A stretch of DNA of 64,000 nt from UBA3824 sp002393195 (GCA_946624925.1 CAMOSO010000032.1:1-64000); one strand, 5' to 3'. Shown: positions 15,983 to 24,154, numbered from the stretch's first letter. Numbers and translations are program-made. The notes: generated by a model from the letters alone, not told the origin.

Positions 15983-18289
15983 TTAAAGTTTTATACCCAT
16001 TACGGTTACATCGTCCATCTGACCGAGCGGTTGCTGAGCCTTCCAATCCTCGAAGATGTGTTCGATTTTGTCCTTCTGCGTTGCGGCGTCGAGAGGCGAT
16101 ACCTCCACAAGCATTTCACGTATTCTGGACGTGCCAAAGCGACGGTTGTGCGGTCCGCCAAACTGGTCGCCAAAGCCATCAGAAAACATGAAGACTTCGT
16201 CGCCGTCCTTGTAGTCGATGGTATTGCGCTGGAAGGCAATCTCTTTGGGATAACGTCCAATGGGACACTTGTCTGCCTGGTACTCTGTAAGAACGCCATC
16301 GCGAACAAAATACAGAGAATTGAATGCACCCGAAAATTGCAATTGCTTTTTTACTTTGTCAACTACAATCAAGCTAATGTCGAAGCCCTCCTTGCTGCCG
16401 TTGCCCATCGACTTAATCACCTTGGAGCGCAATTCTTCAAGTATGTTTTCGGAGGTCAATTCGTTGCCGGAGAGTTCGCTGATGACGTTGCTAAGGAACG
16501 ACATCGACATTGTGCTGATGAGCGCGCCCGAAACGCCGTGTCCCGTACAATCGCCAACAGTGGCTATCGTCTTGCCTTCTTTTTCAACTGCATAGAAGAA
16601 GTCGCCACCTACGATTTCCTTGGGCAGGTAGATTACAAAACCGCTGTTGAAAAGTTGTGTAATGCTCTCGAAAGGCATCATGGCAGACTGCGTGTGCTTT
16701 GCGGCGTTGATGCTTTCCAATGTAGCCTGGTGCGCAAGTTCGATGGTGCGTTTCTGAGATTCGATGGTCTTTTCGCGTACCACACGTTCCGTAACGTCGT
16801 GTATGATGCCCTCAAAACCCGCAATCGCGTTCTCGCTGTCAACCCATGTAACAAGGTTGGACTCCACGTATTTTTCCTGTCCCAAAAGGTTGACGAGTTT
16901 GTTGGAAAAACCGTCGATGCGGCCGATTTTCTTAATCTCGTCCACAAAAATATGATAGTCGTAATCTATTTGGCACAGCGTATCAAAGAAATTCTTGCCA
17001 ATGATGTCGGTCTTGTGTTTGCAGCCGTAGAGCGTGCATACAGAGGGACTTACCTCCACAATTTTGCCCTCGGTGTCGGTCTTTACGTAAACGTCTGTGA
17101 GGGTGTTGATTGTATTTTCAAACTGACGCGTGCGTTCGAGAATGGTCTGTTCGTAATGCTTTTGTTTGGTGATGTCGCGCACCACACCTATGACGCCCGC
17201 CGTCTGCCCTTCGTTGTTTTTATAAGAGAGTTTTGATGTGGAAATCCATTTTTCGTTGCCGTCTTGGTCGGTAATTTTTTTCTCGATGTTGAATGACGGA
17301 TTGGCGGTGTTGAGGATGTGCTGTTCAAATTTTTCGATAGACTCGCTGCCCGCAATGCCCAATTCGGCGTCGGTCTTGTCGATGATTTGGTCCACGGAGT
17401 CAAACCCGATAGATTTGGCATATTTGAGGTTCGCCATCTTGTATTTCAGGTCTTTGTCTTTGAGATAGACGTTGGAAATCAGGTTGTTGATGAGCGTGTT
17501 CATCACGTTGTTTTGCTCGCTAATCTGTTTTTCGTAGCGTAAGCTCTCGCTGATGTCGTGGATTATCGAAATGCAGTCGATTGGGCGGTCGTTTGAATCG
17601 CGAAGAAACGACGACAGCACCTCGGTCATGATGACCGTGCCGTCTTTTTTGAGCATTGGCAGGCGTACCTTGTCGTGTCCGCCACGTGCAAAACTGCGCT
17701 GTCCCGTCACGTAACTCGTTACAAGGTCTATAATCGGCTGACGGACGCTCGGATGGAAGATGTCAACACAACGTTTGCCAAGTAGTTCTTCATAGTCGTA
17801 GCCCGCCATGTATTTGATTGACTTGCTGACAAATGACATCTCAAATGTCCTGAAATCGTACCTGAGTATCACGTCGGCGGTGCTGTTGGCTACAAGGTCG
17901 AGGTTTGACATTGCGGCTTTCAGGGCTATCTGATCCTTCACTTCCTCTGTCCTGTCCTTGATGCAGACTATATACTCGTCGGCATTGCGCTTGGTGTCAA
18001 AGAATGACGATATATTGAGCCTCAGATGCTTTGTGTTGCCCTGGGCTGACGTGATTTTGACATCTATGCTCACTTTGTCGCCATTGCTCTGCGTCAATTG
18101 CGTTTTGATTGCCGCCTTGTCTTCTTCGCTTACAAAGTCAAACACATTGGCATCTTTATTGTCTGTTATCTCCAAAATGCTGTTGAGGACGTTGTTGTGA
18201 TAGACAATCTTCAATTCTTTGTCTATGATGGCGAGTCCTTCGTCCAAACTATGCAAGATGGTCGATATGTTGTCGTCGAGTATTTCCAT
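15983..18289 (-). CDS. Multi-PAS SpoIIE-family (PP2C) serine phosphatase
   Basis: The 768-residue protein has about four PAS/PAC modules (about residues 5-115, 125-250, 260-385 and 395-510; the PAC ends read IKDRTEEV, IIHDISES, VVRDITKQ and IIHDVTER), a coiled linker (510-555) and a C-terminal SpoIIE/RsbU phosphatase domain. Metal-binding motifs are visible: VGGDFF, GDCTGHGVSGALIS, MFSDGFGDQFGG and DDVTVMGIKL. No membrane segment is seen, so it should sense a cytoplasmic signal and dephosphorylate a partner such as an anti-sigma antagonist or a SiaC-type protein. No such partner is adjacent, but a SiaC homologue lies at 49229-49621. Confidence 0.9.
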   Translation of the reverse strand: MEILDDNISTILHSLDEGLAIIDKELKIVYHNNVLNSILEITDNKDANVFDFVSEEDKAAIKTQLTQSNGDKVSIDVKITSAQGNTKHLRLNISSFFDTKRNADEYIVCIKDRTEEVKDQIALKAAMSNLDLVANSTADVILRYDFRTFEMSFVSKSIKYMAGYDYEELLGKRCVDIFHPSVRQPIIDLVTSYVTGQRSFARGGHDKVRLPMLKKDGTVIMTEVLSSFLRDSNDRPIDCISIIHDISESLRYEKQISEQNNVMNTLINNLISNVYLKDKDLKYKMANLKYAKSIGFDSVDQIIDKTDAELGIAGSESIEKFEQHILNTANPSFNIEKKITDQDGNEKWISTSKLSYKNNEGQTAGVIGVVRDITKQKHYEQTILERTRQFENTINTLTDVYVKTDTEGKIVEVSPSVCTLYGCKHKTDIIGKNFFDTLCQIDYDYHIFVDEIKKIGRIDGFSNKLVNLLGQEKYVESNLVTWVDSENAIAGFEGIIHDVTERVVREKTIESQKRTIELAHQATLESINAAKHTQSAMMPFESITQLFNSGFVIYLPKEIVGGDFFYAVEKEGKTIATVGDCTGHGVSGALISTMSMSFLSNVISELSGNELTSENILEELRSKVIKSMGNGSKEGFDISLIVVDKVKKQLQFSGAFNSLYFVRDGVLTEYQADKCPIGRYPKEIAFQRNTIDYKDGDEVFMFSDGFGDQFGGPHNRRFGTSRIREMLVEVSPLDAATQKDKIEHIFEDWKAQQPLGQMDDVTVMGIKL

Positions 18290-18352
18290 ATAGTTGTGAT
18301 ATTAGTAGTTAATTCAAATTCTTGCTACAAAAATAATGCAAATTTCTGTATT

Positions 18353-19012
18353 TTACAATTTTTTGTCGTTGAACATTGTGAAAAATTCGGCTTTGACGAG
18401 CCATGCAAAACTGAATGCCCAGAGCATTATCGCCTCGTTGATGAGCGTCCAATAGCCCGGATAGCCGCATGTTGCCGCCAAGACTTGGTTGACCATGAAG
18501 ACCACAATCACACAGGCGCAAATTTGGTAAATCTTGTTCCTCAGTTTTTTTTCGGGTGTCATTACTGAGCCGTCGCCGCTGCGCGTGAAATTGTATCCTA
18601 CCATGATTGCAAAACTTACAAACATCACGCTTGCACAGACGCAATGGATTTTGAAACTTGTATCGCACGCCAAGCCGAGAAGTCCTGTGGTAGAGATGTC
18701 GTCGTGTCCGCACGGGAACACAATGATGCCCAACGCACTCACGCCCGAAATTATGGTCAGGATTTTGTCGGAGGTGTTATAGCCTACATACGACAGGAAC
18801 AGCACAGCCATCGAGAACAATACGCCAATCATGCAAATATTAGAGGTTGCGTAGTAGGTCATGCTAATAGAATACCACCATTTAGGATTTGTGATGGCGG
18901 AATTGTCGCCCAAAAGTCCAAATCCAATAGCACACGGCACCAAAAAGAACCCCAACAACCCCAAGATTCTCTTTTGGAACACCATCAATTCTTTCTTTTC
19001 TTTGCTTAACAT
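18353..19012 (-). CDS. Polytopic membrane protein of unknown function
   Basis: The 219-residue protein has six or seven hydrophobic segments (about residues 13-33, 50-75, 82-100, 118-140, 160-180 and 190-208). Conserved-looking loops are NPKWWYSISMTYYAT and FPCGHDD. The arrangement resembles small integral membrane families of the DUF998/Frag1 type, but I cannot assign one. It is transcribed on the minus strand between the amidohydrolase and the SpoIIE phosphatase genes, with 38-63 bp gaps, and could be part of the same transcript. Function unknown. Confidence 0.65.
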   Translation of the reverse strand: MLSKEKKELMVFQKRILGLLGFFLVPCAIGFGLLGDNSAITNPKWWYSISMTYYATSNICMIGVLFSMAVLFLSYVGYNTSDKILTIISGVSALGIIVFPCGHDDISTTGLLGLACDTSFKIHCVCASVMFVSFAIMVGYNFTRSGDGSVMTPEKKLRNKIYQICACVIVVFMVNQVLAATCGYPGYWTLINEAIMLWAFSFAWLVKAEFFTMFNDKKL

Positions 19013-19050
19013 GATATAAATGTTTAATTGTTAATATTTTAAATATGTTA

Positions 19051-19842
19051 TTAAATCGAAGTATCTTCTAACAATCGGAGTGCATTTTTATAGAGAATTG
19101 CCTCGCGTTGCTCTTGTGTGAGATTTAAATGGTTGAAACGGCTGAGTTCGTCTTCGTGATCCCACATCGGATAATCGCTGCCGAAAAGAAAATTTTCGTA
19201 GCCGTGTTTTTTTATCATTTCGTCGGCTTTTTCAACCGGAAGTTTCCACAACGTGCTTGACGTATCGAACCAAACACGCTGACCGATAAGATATTCAGAG
19301 GCTTTGTCCCACTCGGTATAGCCGCCAAAATGAGCCGCAACAACAATCAAAGACGGATGTTTTTCTATGACATGACGAATACGTTTCGGTCCAGAAAAAT
19401 CGTATCTATAATCTCCCGCATGAACTAAAATCGGCATTTTTAGTGCTGAAATCACTTCGTAAACAGAATCCATTTTCAAAGTATCGACTTCAAACTGTTG
19501 AAAATCTGGATGAAGTTTTATGCCTTTTAATCCGGCGGCTTTTATTCGTTTGAGTTCGTCGTCAAAGTTTTCGTAATCGGGATGAATAGTCCCGAAACCT
19601 ACAAATTCTGTGTGAGCATTTACCTCTTGGATAATATAATTGTTGATTGACTCAACCTGATGAGCGACAGTTGCGGTAGAATGAACGATGTACTTTTCAA
19701 CACCAATTTTTTTGCCGCTTTCAATCAGTTTTTCAGGTGAACCGTCGTAACACATTGAAACATTATAAAATCTGCCTATATTGCTGCTCGCTTTTACAGC
19801 AATTTTTTGCGGGTAGATATGTGCATGAAAATCTATAATCAT
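19051..19842 (-). CDS. Amidohydrolase-family metal-dependent hydrolase
   Basis: The 263-aa TIM-barrel hydrolase of the amidohydrolase-2 type has the metal-binding IIDFHAHIYP at the start (HxH), GIKLHPDFQQF in the middle, LVHAGD and VVAAHFGG as later metal/substrate histidine sites, and FGSDYPMWD with the catalytic aspartate. Such enzymes hydrolyse or decarboxylate small carboxylated or amide substrates; the substrate cannot be read from the sequence. The length is typical and the gene looks intact. It is the most upstream gene of this minus-strand group. Confidence 0.85.
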   Translation of the reverse strand: MIIDFHAHIYPQKIAVKASSNIGRFYNVSMCYDGSPEKLIESGKKIGVEKYIVHSTATVAHQVESINNYIIQEVNAHTEFVGFGTIHPDYENFDDELKRIKAAGLKGIKLHPDFQQFEVDTLKMDSVYEVISALKMPILVHAGDYRYDFSGPKRIRHVIEKHPSLIVVAAHFGGYTEWDKASEYLIGQRVWFDTSSTLWKLPVEKADEMIKKHGYENFLFGSDYPMWDHEDELSRFNHLNLTQEQREAILYKNALRLLEDTSI

Positions 19843-19904
19843 AATTCACAAAATTTCGGTCATTTTATGCCACTTAAAATATTACAACTTAATTGCACTC
19901 CATT

Positions 19905-19933
19905 ATATTCCTCGTCGACAAAAACGCACTATT
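19905..19933. repeat. Decayed single copy of the 32-nt repeat
   Basis: TCCTCGTCGACAAAAACGCA and the following CTATTA match the left edge of the array at 13530-13552 (CTCATCGGCAAAAACGCACTATT). The copy precedes fused gene remnants. Confidence 0.6.
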
Positions 19934-19945
19934 ATCCTCTCCTTA

Positions 19946-20013
19946 TTTCACCTCATACTTGAACGTGTAAATGCTGTCGCGTTGGTTTTGGACAGTGCCG
20001 GGGAACTCGTGGT
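19946..20013 (-). pseudogene. 3'-end remnant of a paralogue of the 14372-15949 gene
   Basis: The translation ends EFPGTVQNQRDSIYTFKYEVK, nearly identical to the end of the protein at 14372-15949 (EFPGTIKSQRDSLYTFKYEVK). Only about 22 codons and the stop survive. The homology stops near 20013, where an ATPase fragment in a different frame begins, so this is a junction between two broken genes. Confidence 0.8.
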
Positions 20014-20177
20014 CCTGTGGCATAATAGTCGAATTTCTCGTTGAAGAATTCCTTCACGAGATACGTCTTGCCGATGCGTCGCCGTCCATATACAGCAACT
20101 AATTCTGCCTTGTCGGATTTTGCGATGTTTTCTAATTGCAAAATCTCCCTTTTTCTGCCTATAATTTTGCGTGCCAT
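20014..20177 (-). pseudogene. 5'-end remnant of an AAA ATPase (DUF234/archaeal-ATPase type)
   Basis: From the ATG at 20177 the frame reads MARKIIGRKREILQLENIAK, SDKAELVAVYGRRRIGKTYL and VKEFFNEKFDYYATG. This is the start of a Bacteroidota ATPase with an intact Walker A (GRRRIGKT), and then it breaks off. The rest of the gene, about 350 codons, is gone. A promoter with palindrome remains upstream at 20196-20216, so a short chimeric peptide may still be made. Confidence 0.8.
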
Positions 20178-20195
20178 AAAATTTGTTTTTTGCTG

Positions 20196-20216
20196 CAAAT
20201 GTAATAGTTACATTTG
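20196..20216 (-). promoter_or_regulatory. Palindrome overlapping the -7 element of the ATPase remnant
   Basis: CAAATGTAA and TTACATTTG flank TAG; on the minus strand the right arm contains TACATTTG (20203-20196), a TAnnTTTG element 18 bp before the ATG at 20177. A repressor bound here would occlude the promoter. Confidence 0.6.
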
Positions 20217-20226
20217 AAACAACAAA

Positions 20227-20277
20227 AAAAATCTTGGCTATAACTCGATTTTTTTGGGGGTTATAGCCAAGATTTTT
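20227..20277. terminator. Long perfect hairpin (18-bp arms)
   Basis: AAAAATCTTGGCTATAAC pairs perfectly with 20260-20277 around a 15-nt loop that contains CGATTTTTTTGGGG. It separates divergent promoters, so it may be a repeat-derived element rather than a simple terminator. A relative with the same TTATAACTC/GGGG features lies at 28434-28482. Confidence 0.55.
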
Positions 20278-20298
20278 AGGTAAAAGACGTTTTATCAA

Positions 20299-20367
20299 GT
20301 GCCAAAAATGTGTAAAAACACACAAAAACAGGTGCCAAAAATGTGTAAATTTACACGGTTTTGGCAC
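20299..20367. promoter_or_regulatory. Operator-like repeats before the DUF4143 ATPase gene
   Basis: GTGCCAAAAATGTGTAAA occurs at 20299 and 20332, exactly 33 nt apart. The second copy is the left half of a 36-bp imperfect palindrome (20332-20367) whose right half is TTACACGGTTTTGGCAC. The same 36-bp palindrome recurs at 25075-25110. It ends 30 bp before the -7 element TATCTTTG (20398-20405), so it overlaps the expected upstream promoter element. Confidence 0.65.
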
Positions 20368-20423
20368 TTTGCTGTTTTATGATATGAAAATAATCATTAT
20401 CTTTGCGGAAAATATTAGATGCT

Positions 20424-21743
20424 ATGGAACGGGATATTTTTGAAAAACTTCGCCAATGGAAAGACAGCAAAAACCGCAAGCCGATTTTGTTGCAAGGTGC
20501 GCGTCAGATTGGCAAAACGTGGATTATGCGCGAGTTTGGCAAGCGCGAATTTGAATTTGTCGCCGAGTTTAATATCGATGAAACTCAGAATTTGAAACAG
20601 GTGTTTGCCCGCAGCAAAGACCCTAACCGCCTTGTTGCAGATCTTTCGCTCTATACCGACGTGCCAATACAACCTGGGCGGACGCTCATCATCATCGACG
20701 AAATCCAAGAATCTGAGGACGCTCTCAATTCGTTGAAATATTTTGCAGAAAAAGCACCCGAATATGCCATCATTGCGGCGGGTTCGTTGCTCGGCGTGGC
20801 GGTCAAGAAGAAAAATATGGCTGTTCCCGTAGGCAAAGTGCACGTTGTCAAGATGTTTCCTCTTACATTCCGCGAGTTTTTGCGCGAGGCAGACATCAAG
20901 ACGTTTCAATATTTGGAAAATCTCTCCACACTCGACCACCTTCCCGAAATCATATTGTCGCGCCTTTTGGAGCAATATCGGCGATATTCGGTTTGTGGTG
21001 GTATGCCTGAGGCTGCGGCAGCTTTGCTCGGCGGCGGCGGAATGGCGGCTGTTGACGAAATTCTCGACGATATTTTGAATTTGTACCAATTGGATTTTGC
21101 CAAATATGCTTCGCCTGTGGAGGTCAACCGCATAAGCGCGATTTGGCATTCGTTGCCGTCGCAGCTCTCCAAGGAAAATCGCAAGTTTATATACAGCGTA
21201 GTGCGCACAGGAGCACGCGCCCGCGAATACGAAGACAGCCTGATATGGCTCGAACAGGCAGGTTTGATTTACAAGGTTCATAACGTTTCCGCCCCGAAAA
21301 TTCCGCTCAAAGCATACGAGGAACTGTCGGTTTTTAAAATTTATGCCTTGGATTGCGGACTTTTGCGACGTTTGGCACACTTGAAACCCGAAGCCGTATT
21401 GGACGGAAGCGAAGAATACAAGGAATTTCGTGGCGCAACTGCCGAAAATATGGTTCTCCAATCGCTTGTAACTCAATCTGATGGCATCCCAAACTATTGG
21501 ACAAGCGGCAACCTCGCAGAAGTGGACTTCTTGATTCAAAACTCTCTCGGCATCATCCCAATAGAGGTGAAGGCGGGAACGCGTATCAGCGGCGCAAGCC
21601 TGTCGTCGTACCGCAAAAAATACAATCCACGTTTGCTCATCCGCCTTTCGCTCAACGATTTGCAATTCAACGGCGGTTTGCTGAGCGTACCGCTGCCATT
21701 GGCGGATTGGTTGTGGAGGTTGATGGGGATGGCGAGAGGGTGA
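20424..21743 (+). CDS. AAA ATPase with DUF4143 domain
   Basis: The 439-aa protein has an N-terminal AAA/ATP-binding domain with Walker A LLQGARQIGKTWI (about residues 20-32), Walker B TLIIIDEIQES (about 88-98) and AAGSLLG. The C-terminal DUF4143 domain (about 200-360) ends in a segment with EVDFLIQ and IPIEVKAG, which resembles a restriction-endonuclease-like fold. These ATPases are abundant and multicopy in Bacteroidota; their function is unknown, with proposals including defence or a toxin-antitoxin role. The ATG at 20424 was chosen over the TTG at 20403 because the -7 element TATCTTTG (20398-20405) overlaps the latter. Remnants of related ATPases occur at 20014-20177 and 55739-55822. Confidence 0.88.
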   Translation: MERDIFEKLRQWKDSKNRKPILLQGARQIGKTWIMREFGKREFEFVAEFNIDETQNLKQVFARSKDPNRLVADLSLYTDVPIQPGRTLIIIDEIQESEDALNSLKYFAEKAPEYAIIAAGSLLGVAVKKKNMAVPVGKVHVVKMFPLTFREFLREADIKTFQYLENLSTLDHLPEIILSRLLEQYRRYSVCGGMPEAAAALLGGGGMAAVDEILDDILNLYQLDFAKYASPVEVNRISAIWHSLPSQLSKENRKFIYSVVRTGARAREYEDSLIWLEQAGLIYKVHNVSAPKIPLKAYEELSVFKIYALDCGLLRRLAHLKPEAVLDGSEEYKEFRGATAENMVLQSLVTQSDGIPNYWTSGNLAEVDFLIQNSLGIIPIEVKAGTRISGASLSSYRKKYNPRLLIRLSLNDLQFNGGLLSVPLPLADWLWRLMGMARG

Positions 21744-21745
21744 AA

Positions 21746-22849
21746 TTATTTCCCTGATTTCTTTCGATTGCAGTCGCGGCAGAGCATCTGACAATTGTCC
21801 TTGACAGTGTGGCCACCCTGACACCACGGCGTGATGTGGTCGGCTTCCATCTGTTCTATTTCAAAATGGTTGCCGCAATTTTTGCAAATACCTTTCTGAA
21901 TTTCATACACTTCGCGTTTGGTGTTGTCGTCAAAGGCGCGAATGTTCAAATGCCTCTCGTCGCCATCAAGAACGTAAGGATAAATGCCCGATTTTTTCTG
22001 AACATCAGAATCTTTCATTAGTTCGGCGATTCGGGTTTCAAGTTCTTCGGCATCAAGTTTTGCGTCCTTGAATTGATTGTAGAGAAATCCCCATTGAACA
22101 GATTTCATTTCTTTGCTGCGATATTTTGGAAAAGTGGCTGTTACCCATTCAATTACAGATTGAAAATATTTCCAAAGTTCATCAGCGTTTTTGTCATTCT
22201 GATGCTTAGACATATAACCAGAAACATCTCCGGCATTAATCCATTCAATGACGGTTTCCAAATATTCTTGGCGAATACAAGAACCTGACAAATATTTATT
22301 TCCAAGTTTGTAGGCTACGCAACCAGTTTTTGAGAATTTCTTTTTAGCCTCGGTTACAAAAGGACCCGAATAAACAGCGTTACGCAGTTCTTGTTCTGTG
22401 AGTTTTTCACCAGCAATGTTAATTGTTTCAAACCAATCAAGTTTTTCGCTTGCTTCACCAGTACAAACATAAACAGTGAGTTTGTAATCGAGGATTGCTT
22501 TTTGTTTGTCGGGTTGCAGTCCTCCAAAAGTCATTGGATGGTCGTCTTTTCGGAAATCAACAGAAAAGTTGCCTTCCAAATATTCACAAATTGACATTGT
22601 ACGTTGTTGCCCGTCGATTACCTCAAACGTGCCGTCATCCCTTGTCGCCCAATACATAACATTAAGCGGAAAGTTTTTTGAAACGGTTTTAATTACTTCA
22701 CGCTGTTGTTCAGGTTTGTAGATAAATTCACGCTGATACGGCGGACGAACGTCAAGTTTGCCACCGTAGGCGACAACTCCAAGTTCTTCGTTGTTCTCAT
22801 AACCTTCCCAAAGGTCTTTGATTGTAATTTCTTTGAGTATTATTTCCAT
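21746..22849 (-). CDS. DUF262-HNH endonuclease paired with an EcoRI-type methyltransferase
   Basis: The N-terminal half is a DUF262 (ParB/Srx-like) domain: RPPYQREFIYKPEQQREVI followed by FEVIDGQQRTMSICEYL (about residues 76-92), the hallmark of GmrS-type NTP-binding domains. The C-terminal 60 residues form an HNH nuclease with zinc-binding cysteines: KGICKNCGNHFEIEQMEADH, then ITPWCQGG and NCQMLCRDCN. The gene begins 5 bp after the stop of the EcoRI-family methyltransferase. This pairing suggests a restriction-modification unit in which the DUF262 domain gates cleavage by HNH. In GmrSD-type enzymes the DUF262 domain is joined to DUF1524, itself an HNH variant. The gene looks intact at 367 aa. 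Confidence 0.87.
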   Translation of the reverse strand: MEIILKEITIKDLWEGYENNEELGVVAYGGKLDVRPPYQREFIYKPEQQREVIKTVSKNFPLNVMYWATRDDGTFEVIDGQQRTMSICEYLEGNFSVDFRKDDHPMTFGGLQPDKQKAILDYKLTVYVCTGEASEKLDWFETINIAGEKLTEQELRNAVYSGPFVTEAKKKFSKTGCVAYKLGNKYLSGSCIRQEYLETVIEWINAGDVSGYMSKHQNDKNADELWKYFQSVIEWVTATFPKYRSKEMKSVQWGFLYNQFKDAKLDAEELETRIAELMKDSDVQKKSGIYPYVLDGDERHLNIRAFDDNTKREVYEIQKGICKNCGNHFEIEQMEADHITPWCQGGHTVKDNCQMLCRDCNRKKSGK

Positions 22850-22854
22850 AGTAA

Positions 22855-23898
22855 TTATTTATTTGTTTCTATTTTCCTGATGAAAATACGACTATACATA
22901 CGTTTACCATTTACATAGCCACGTCCTTTGTCAATATTTAAATCATATTCATTACCAATTATTTCAAATTGTTCAGGGCAATATTTATCTAAAAAGGTAA
23001 TTGGAACACCCATTACGCCGCCATAATCCATAGGAATATCAGCGGTTTTATCAACATTAATTGCATCAAAATTGTCATATGTAGGGTACTCTTCTGGCGT
23101 GTAATGTTTGTATAGTTCCATTTCGTCGTGCCGTTTGTTATGATCAAGATTTGTGAACCAACGAACACCTTTAACCTTTATAAAATGATTGCCATTTTCA
23201 TCAATTCCACAACCCGCAGCATTCAGAGGATAGTAATCCGGCACATTAAATTTTCTATCACCACTTGTGATACTCGGACCCAACCACATTTTATTTTCCT
23301 TTATTAAGGGAAAAACTTCTTTGTAAGTAATAGCGTTTACATTACCAATAATCAAAAAAAACTTTTTGTATTCAACAAGCTGAGCAATATATTCCCGAAA
23401 AAGAGAAAACGGAGGATTCGTAACAACAATATCGGCTTGTTTTATCAATTCAATACATTCTTTACTGCGAAAATCACCATTGCCATTCAATCGAGTAAGA
23501 ACATTTTTATCATTCTTCAAAAGATATTCAACATCAACAAGATTGATTGCACCATCACCATTTAAGTCAGTTACCTCTGAAATCACTATTTTATGCGGAA
23601 CACCAGTTTTAGTATCTTTTACTTGGCTATTATCATCAAATAAAGATAACTGTGTATCTGCAATTGGAGAACCAGCATAACAAGTTGCAATCAATTTTTT
23701 CAGTCCCAATTGATTAAAATTCATAGCAAAATATTTGAAGAAATTGCTTTCGTAAGGGTCGTCACAATTACAAAAAACTACTTTGTCTTTAAAGTGTTTT
23801 TTATAATTTTTCATCTCTCGTTCAATATCTTCAAGTTGGGTATAAAACTCATCTTTCTTTGCTTTGTTTGCTGTTTGCAAGTCTTTGTTTCTCGCCAT
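22855..23898 (-). CDS. EcoRI-family N6-adenine DNA methyltransferase
   Basis: A 347-aa enzyme of the EcoRI adenine-methyltransferase family, recognised from the N-terminus MARNKDLQTANKAKKDEFYT, the VFCNCDDPYESNFFKYF segment and the catalytic VVTNPPFSLFREYI (motif IV, NPPF, about residue 145). A loop with DLNGDGAINLVDVEYLL resembles an EF-hand and is found in relatives. It should methylate an adenine in a DNA target, protecting it from the adjacent DUF262-HNH nuclease. The start at 23898 was chosen over the upstream ATG at 23931, because the latter lies in the inverted repeat of the leader. A structured RNA with a terminator-like end stands upstream and may control the operon. Confidence 0.88.
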   Translation of the reverse strand: MARNKDLQTANKAKKDEFYTQLEDIEREMKNYKKHFKDKVVFCNCDDPYESNFFKYFAMNFNQLGLKKLIATCYAGSPIADTQLSLFDDNSQVKDTKTGVPHKIVISEVTDLNGDGAINLVDVEYLLKNDKNVLTRLNGNGDFRSKECIELIKQADIVVTNPPFSLFREYIAQLVEYKKFFLIIGNVNAITYKEVFPLIKENKMWLGPSITSGDRKFNVPDYYPLNAAGCGIDENGNHFIKVKGVRWFTNLDHNKRHDEMELYKHYTPEEYPTYDNFDAINVDKTADIPMDYGGVMGVPITFLDKYCPEQFEIIGNEYDLNIDKGRGYVNGKRMYSRIFIRKIETNK

Positions 23899-23900
23899 TT

Positions 23901-23934
23901 TGATTGATAGTTTTATTGCATTTACTATCAATCA
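23901..23934 (-). promoter_or_regulatory. Inverted repeat directly upstream of the methyltransferase start
   Basis: TGATTGATAGT (23901-23911) and ACTATCAATCA (23924-23934) are perfect 11-bp arms with a 12-nt spacer, 2 nt before the ATG. It could be an operator or, in RNA, a hairpin that hides the translation start. Confidence 0.6.
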
Positions 23935-23954
23935 CTTCGGGCTGAAAATGACCA

Positions 23955-24154
23955 ATAAAAAAGGCGTGAACCTTTTCTACTCGCGTTCAACGGGAAGCCT
24001 GAGATGAAACCCGCCCTTACTCCATAGAATAGGTCACACCCTTGATGGGTGCTTTATGGAGTAAGCGGTATTCAAACAACTTCCCAATTACGCACGGTCT
24101 AAAATTCGGCTAATTGAAAAAATAGTTTCTCAGGCTTTTTTTCTTTGAACGCGA
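23955..24154 (-). ncRNA. Candidate structured leader RNA of the methyltransferase/DUF262-HNH operon
   Basis: On the minus strand four nested stems are visible. P1 pairs 24154-24145 with 23990-23981 (10 bp). P2 pairs 24137-24128 with 24004-23995 (10 bp). P3 pairs 24065-24055 with 24026-24016 (11 bp, TATGGAGTAAG type). P4 pairs 24051-24047 with 24041-24037. Downstream, GAAAAGG/CCTTTT (23977-23959) followed by TTTATT forms a terminator-like hairpin 60 nt before the methyltransferase ATG. A possible -7 element, TACATTTG, lies at 24239-24232. The design resembles a riboswitch or attenuator, or a free small RNA. I do not recognise a known family. Confidence 0.6.

Noticed and set aside
22855..23898. 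Dockerin or calmodulin-like EF-hand as a separate domain in the methyltransferase
   Set aside because: The DLNGDGAINLVDVEYLL loop is a normal internal feature of EcoRI-family methyltransferases as far as I recall; no second loop pairs with it.
23955..24154. Retron, group II intron or OMEGA RNA as identity of the structured element
   Set aside because: No reverse transcriptase, intron-encoded protein or IscB/TnpB gene lies nearby, and domain V or other hallmark sequences are absent.
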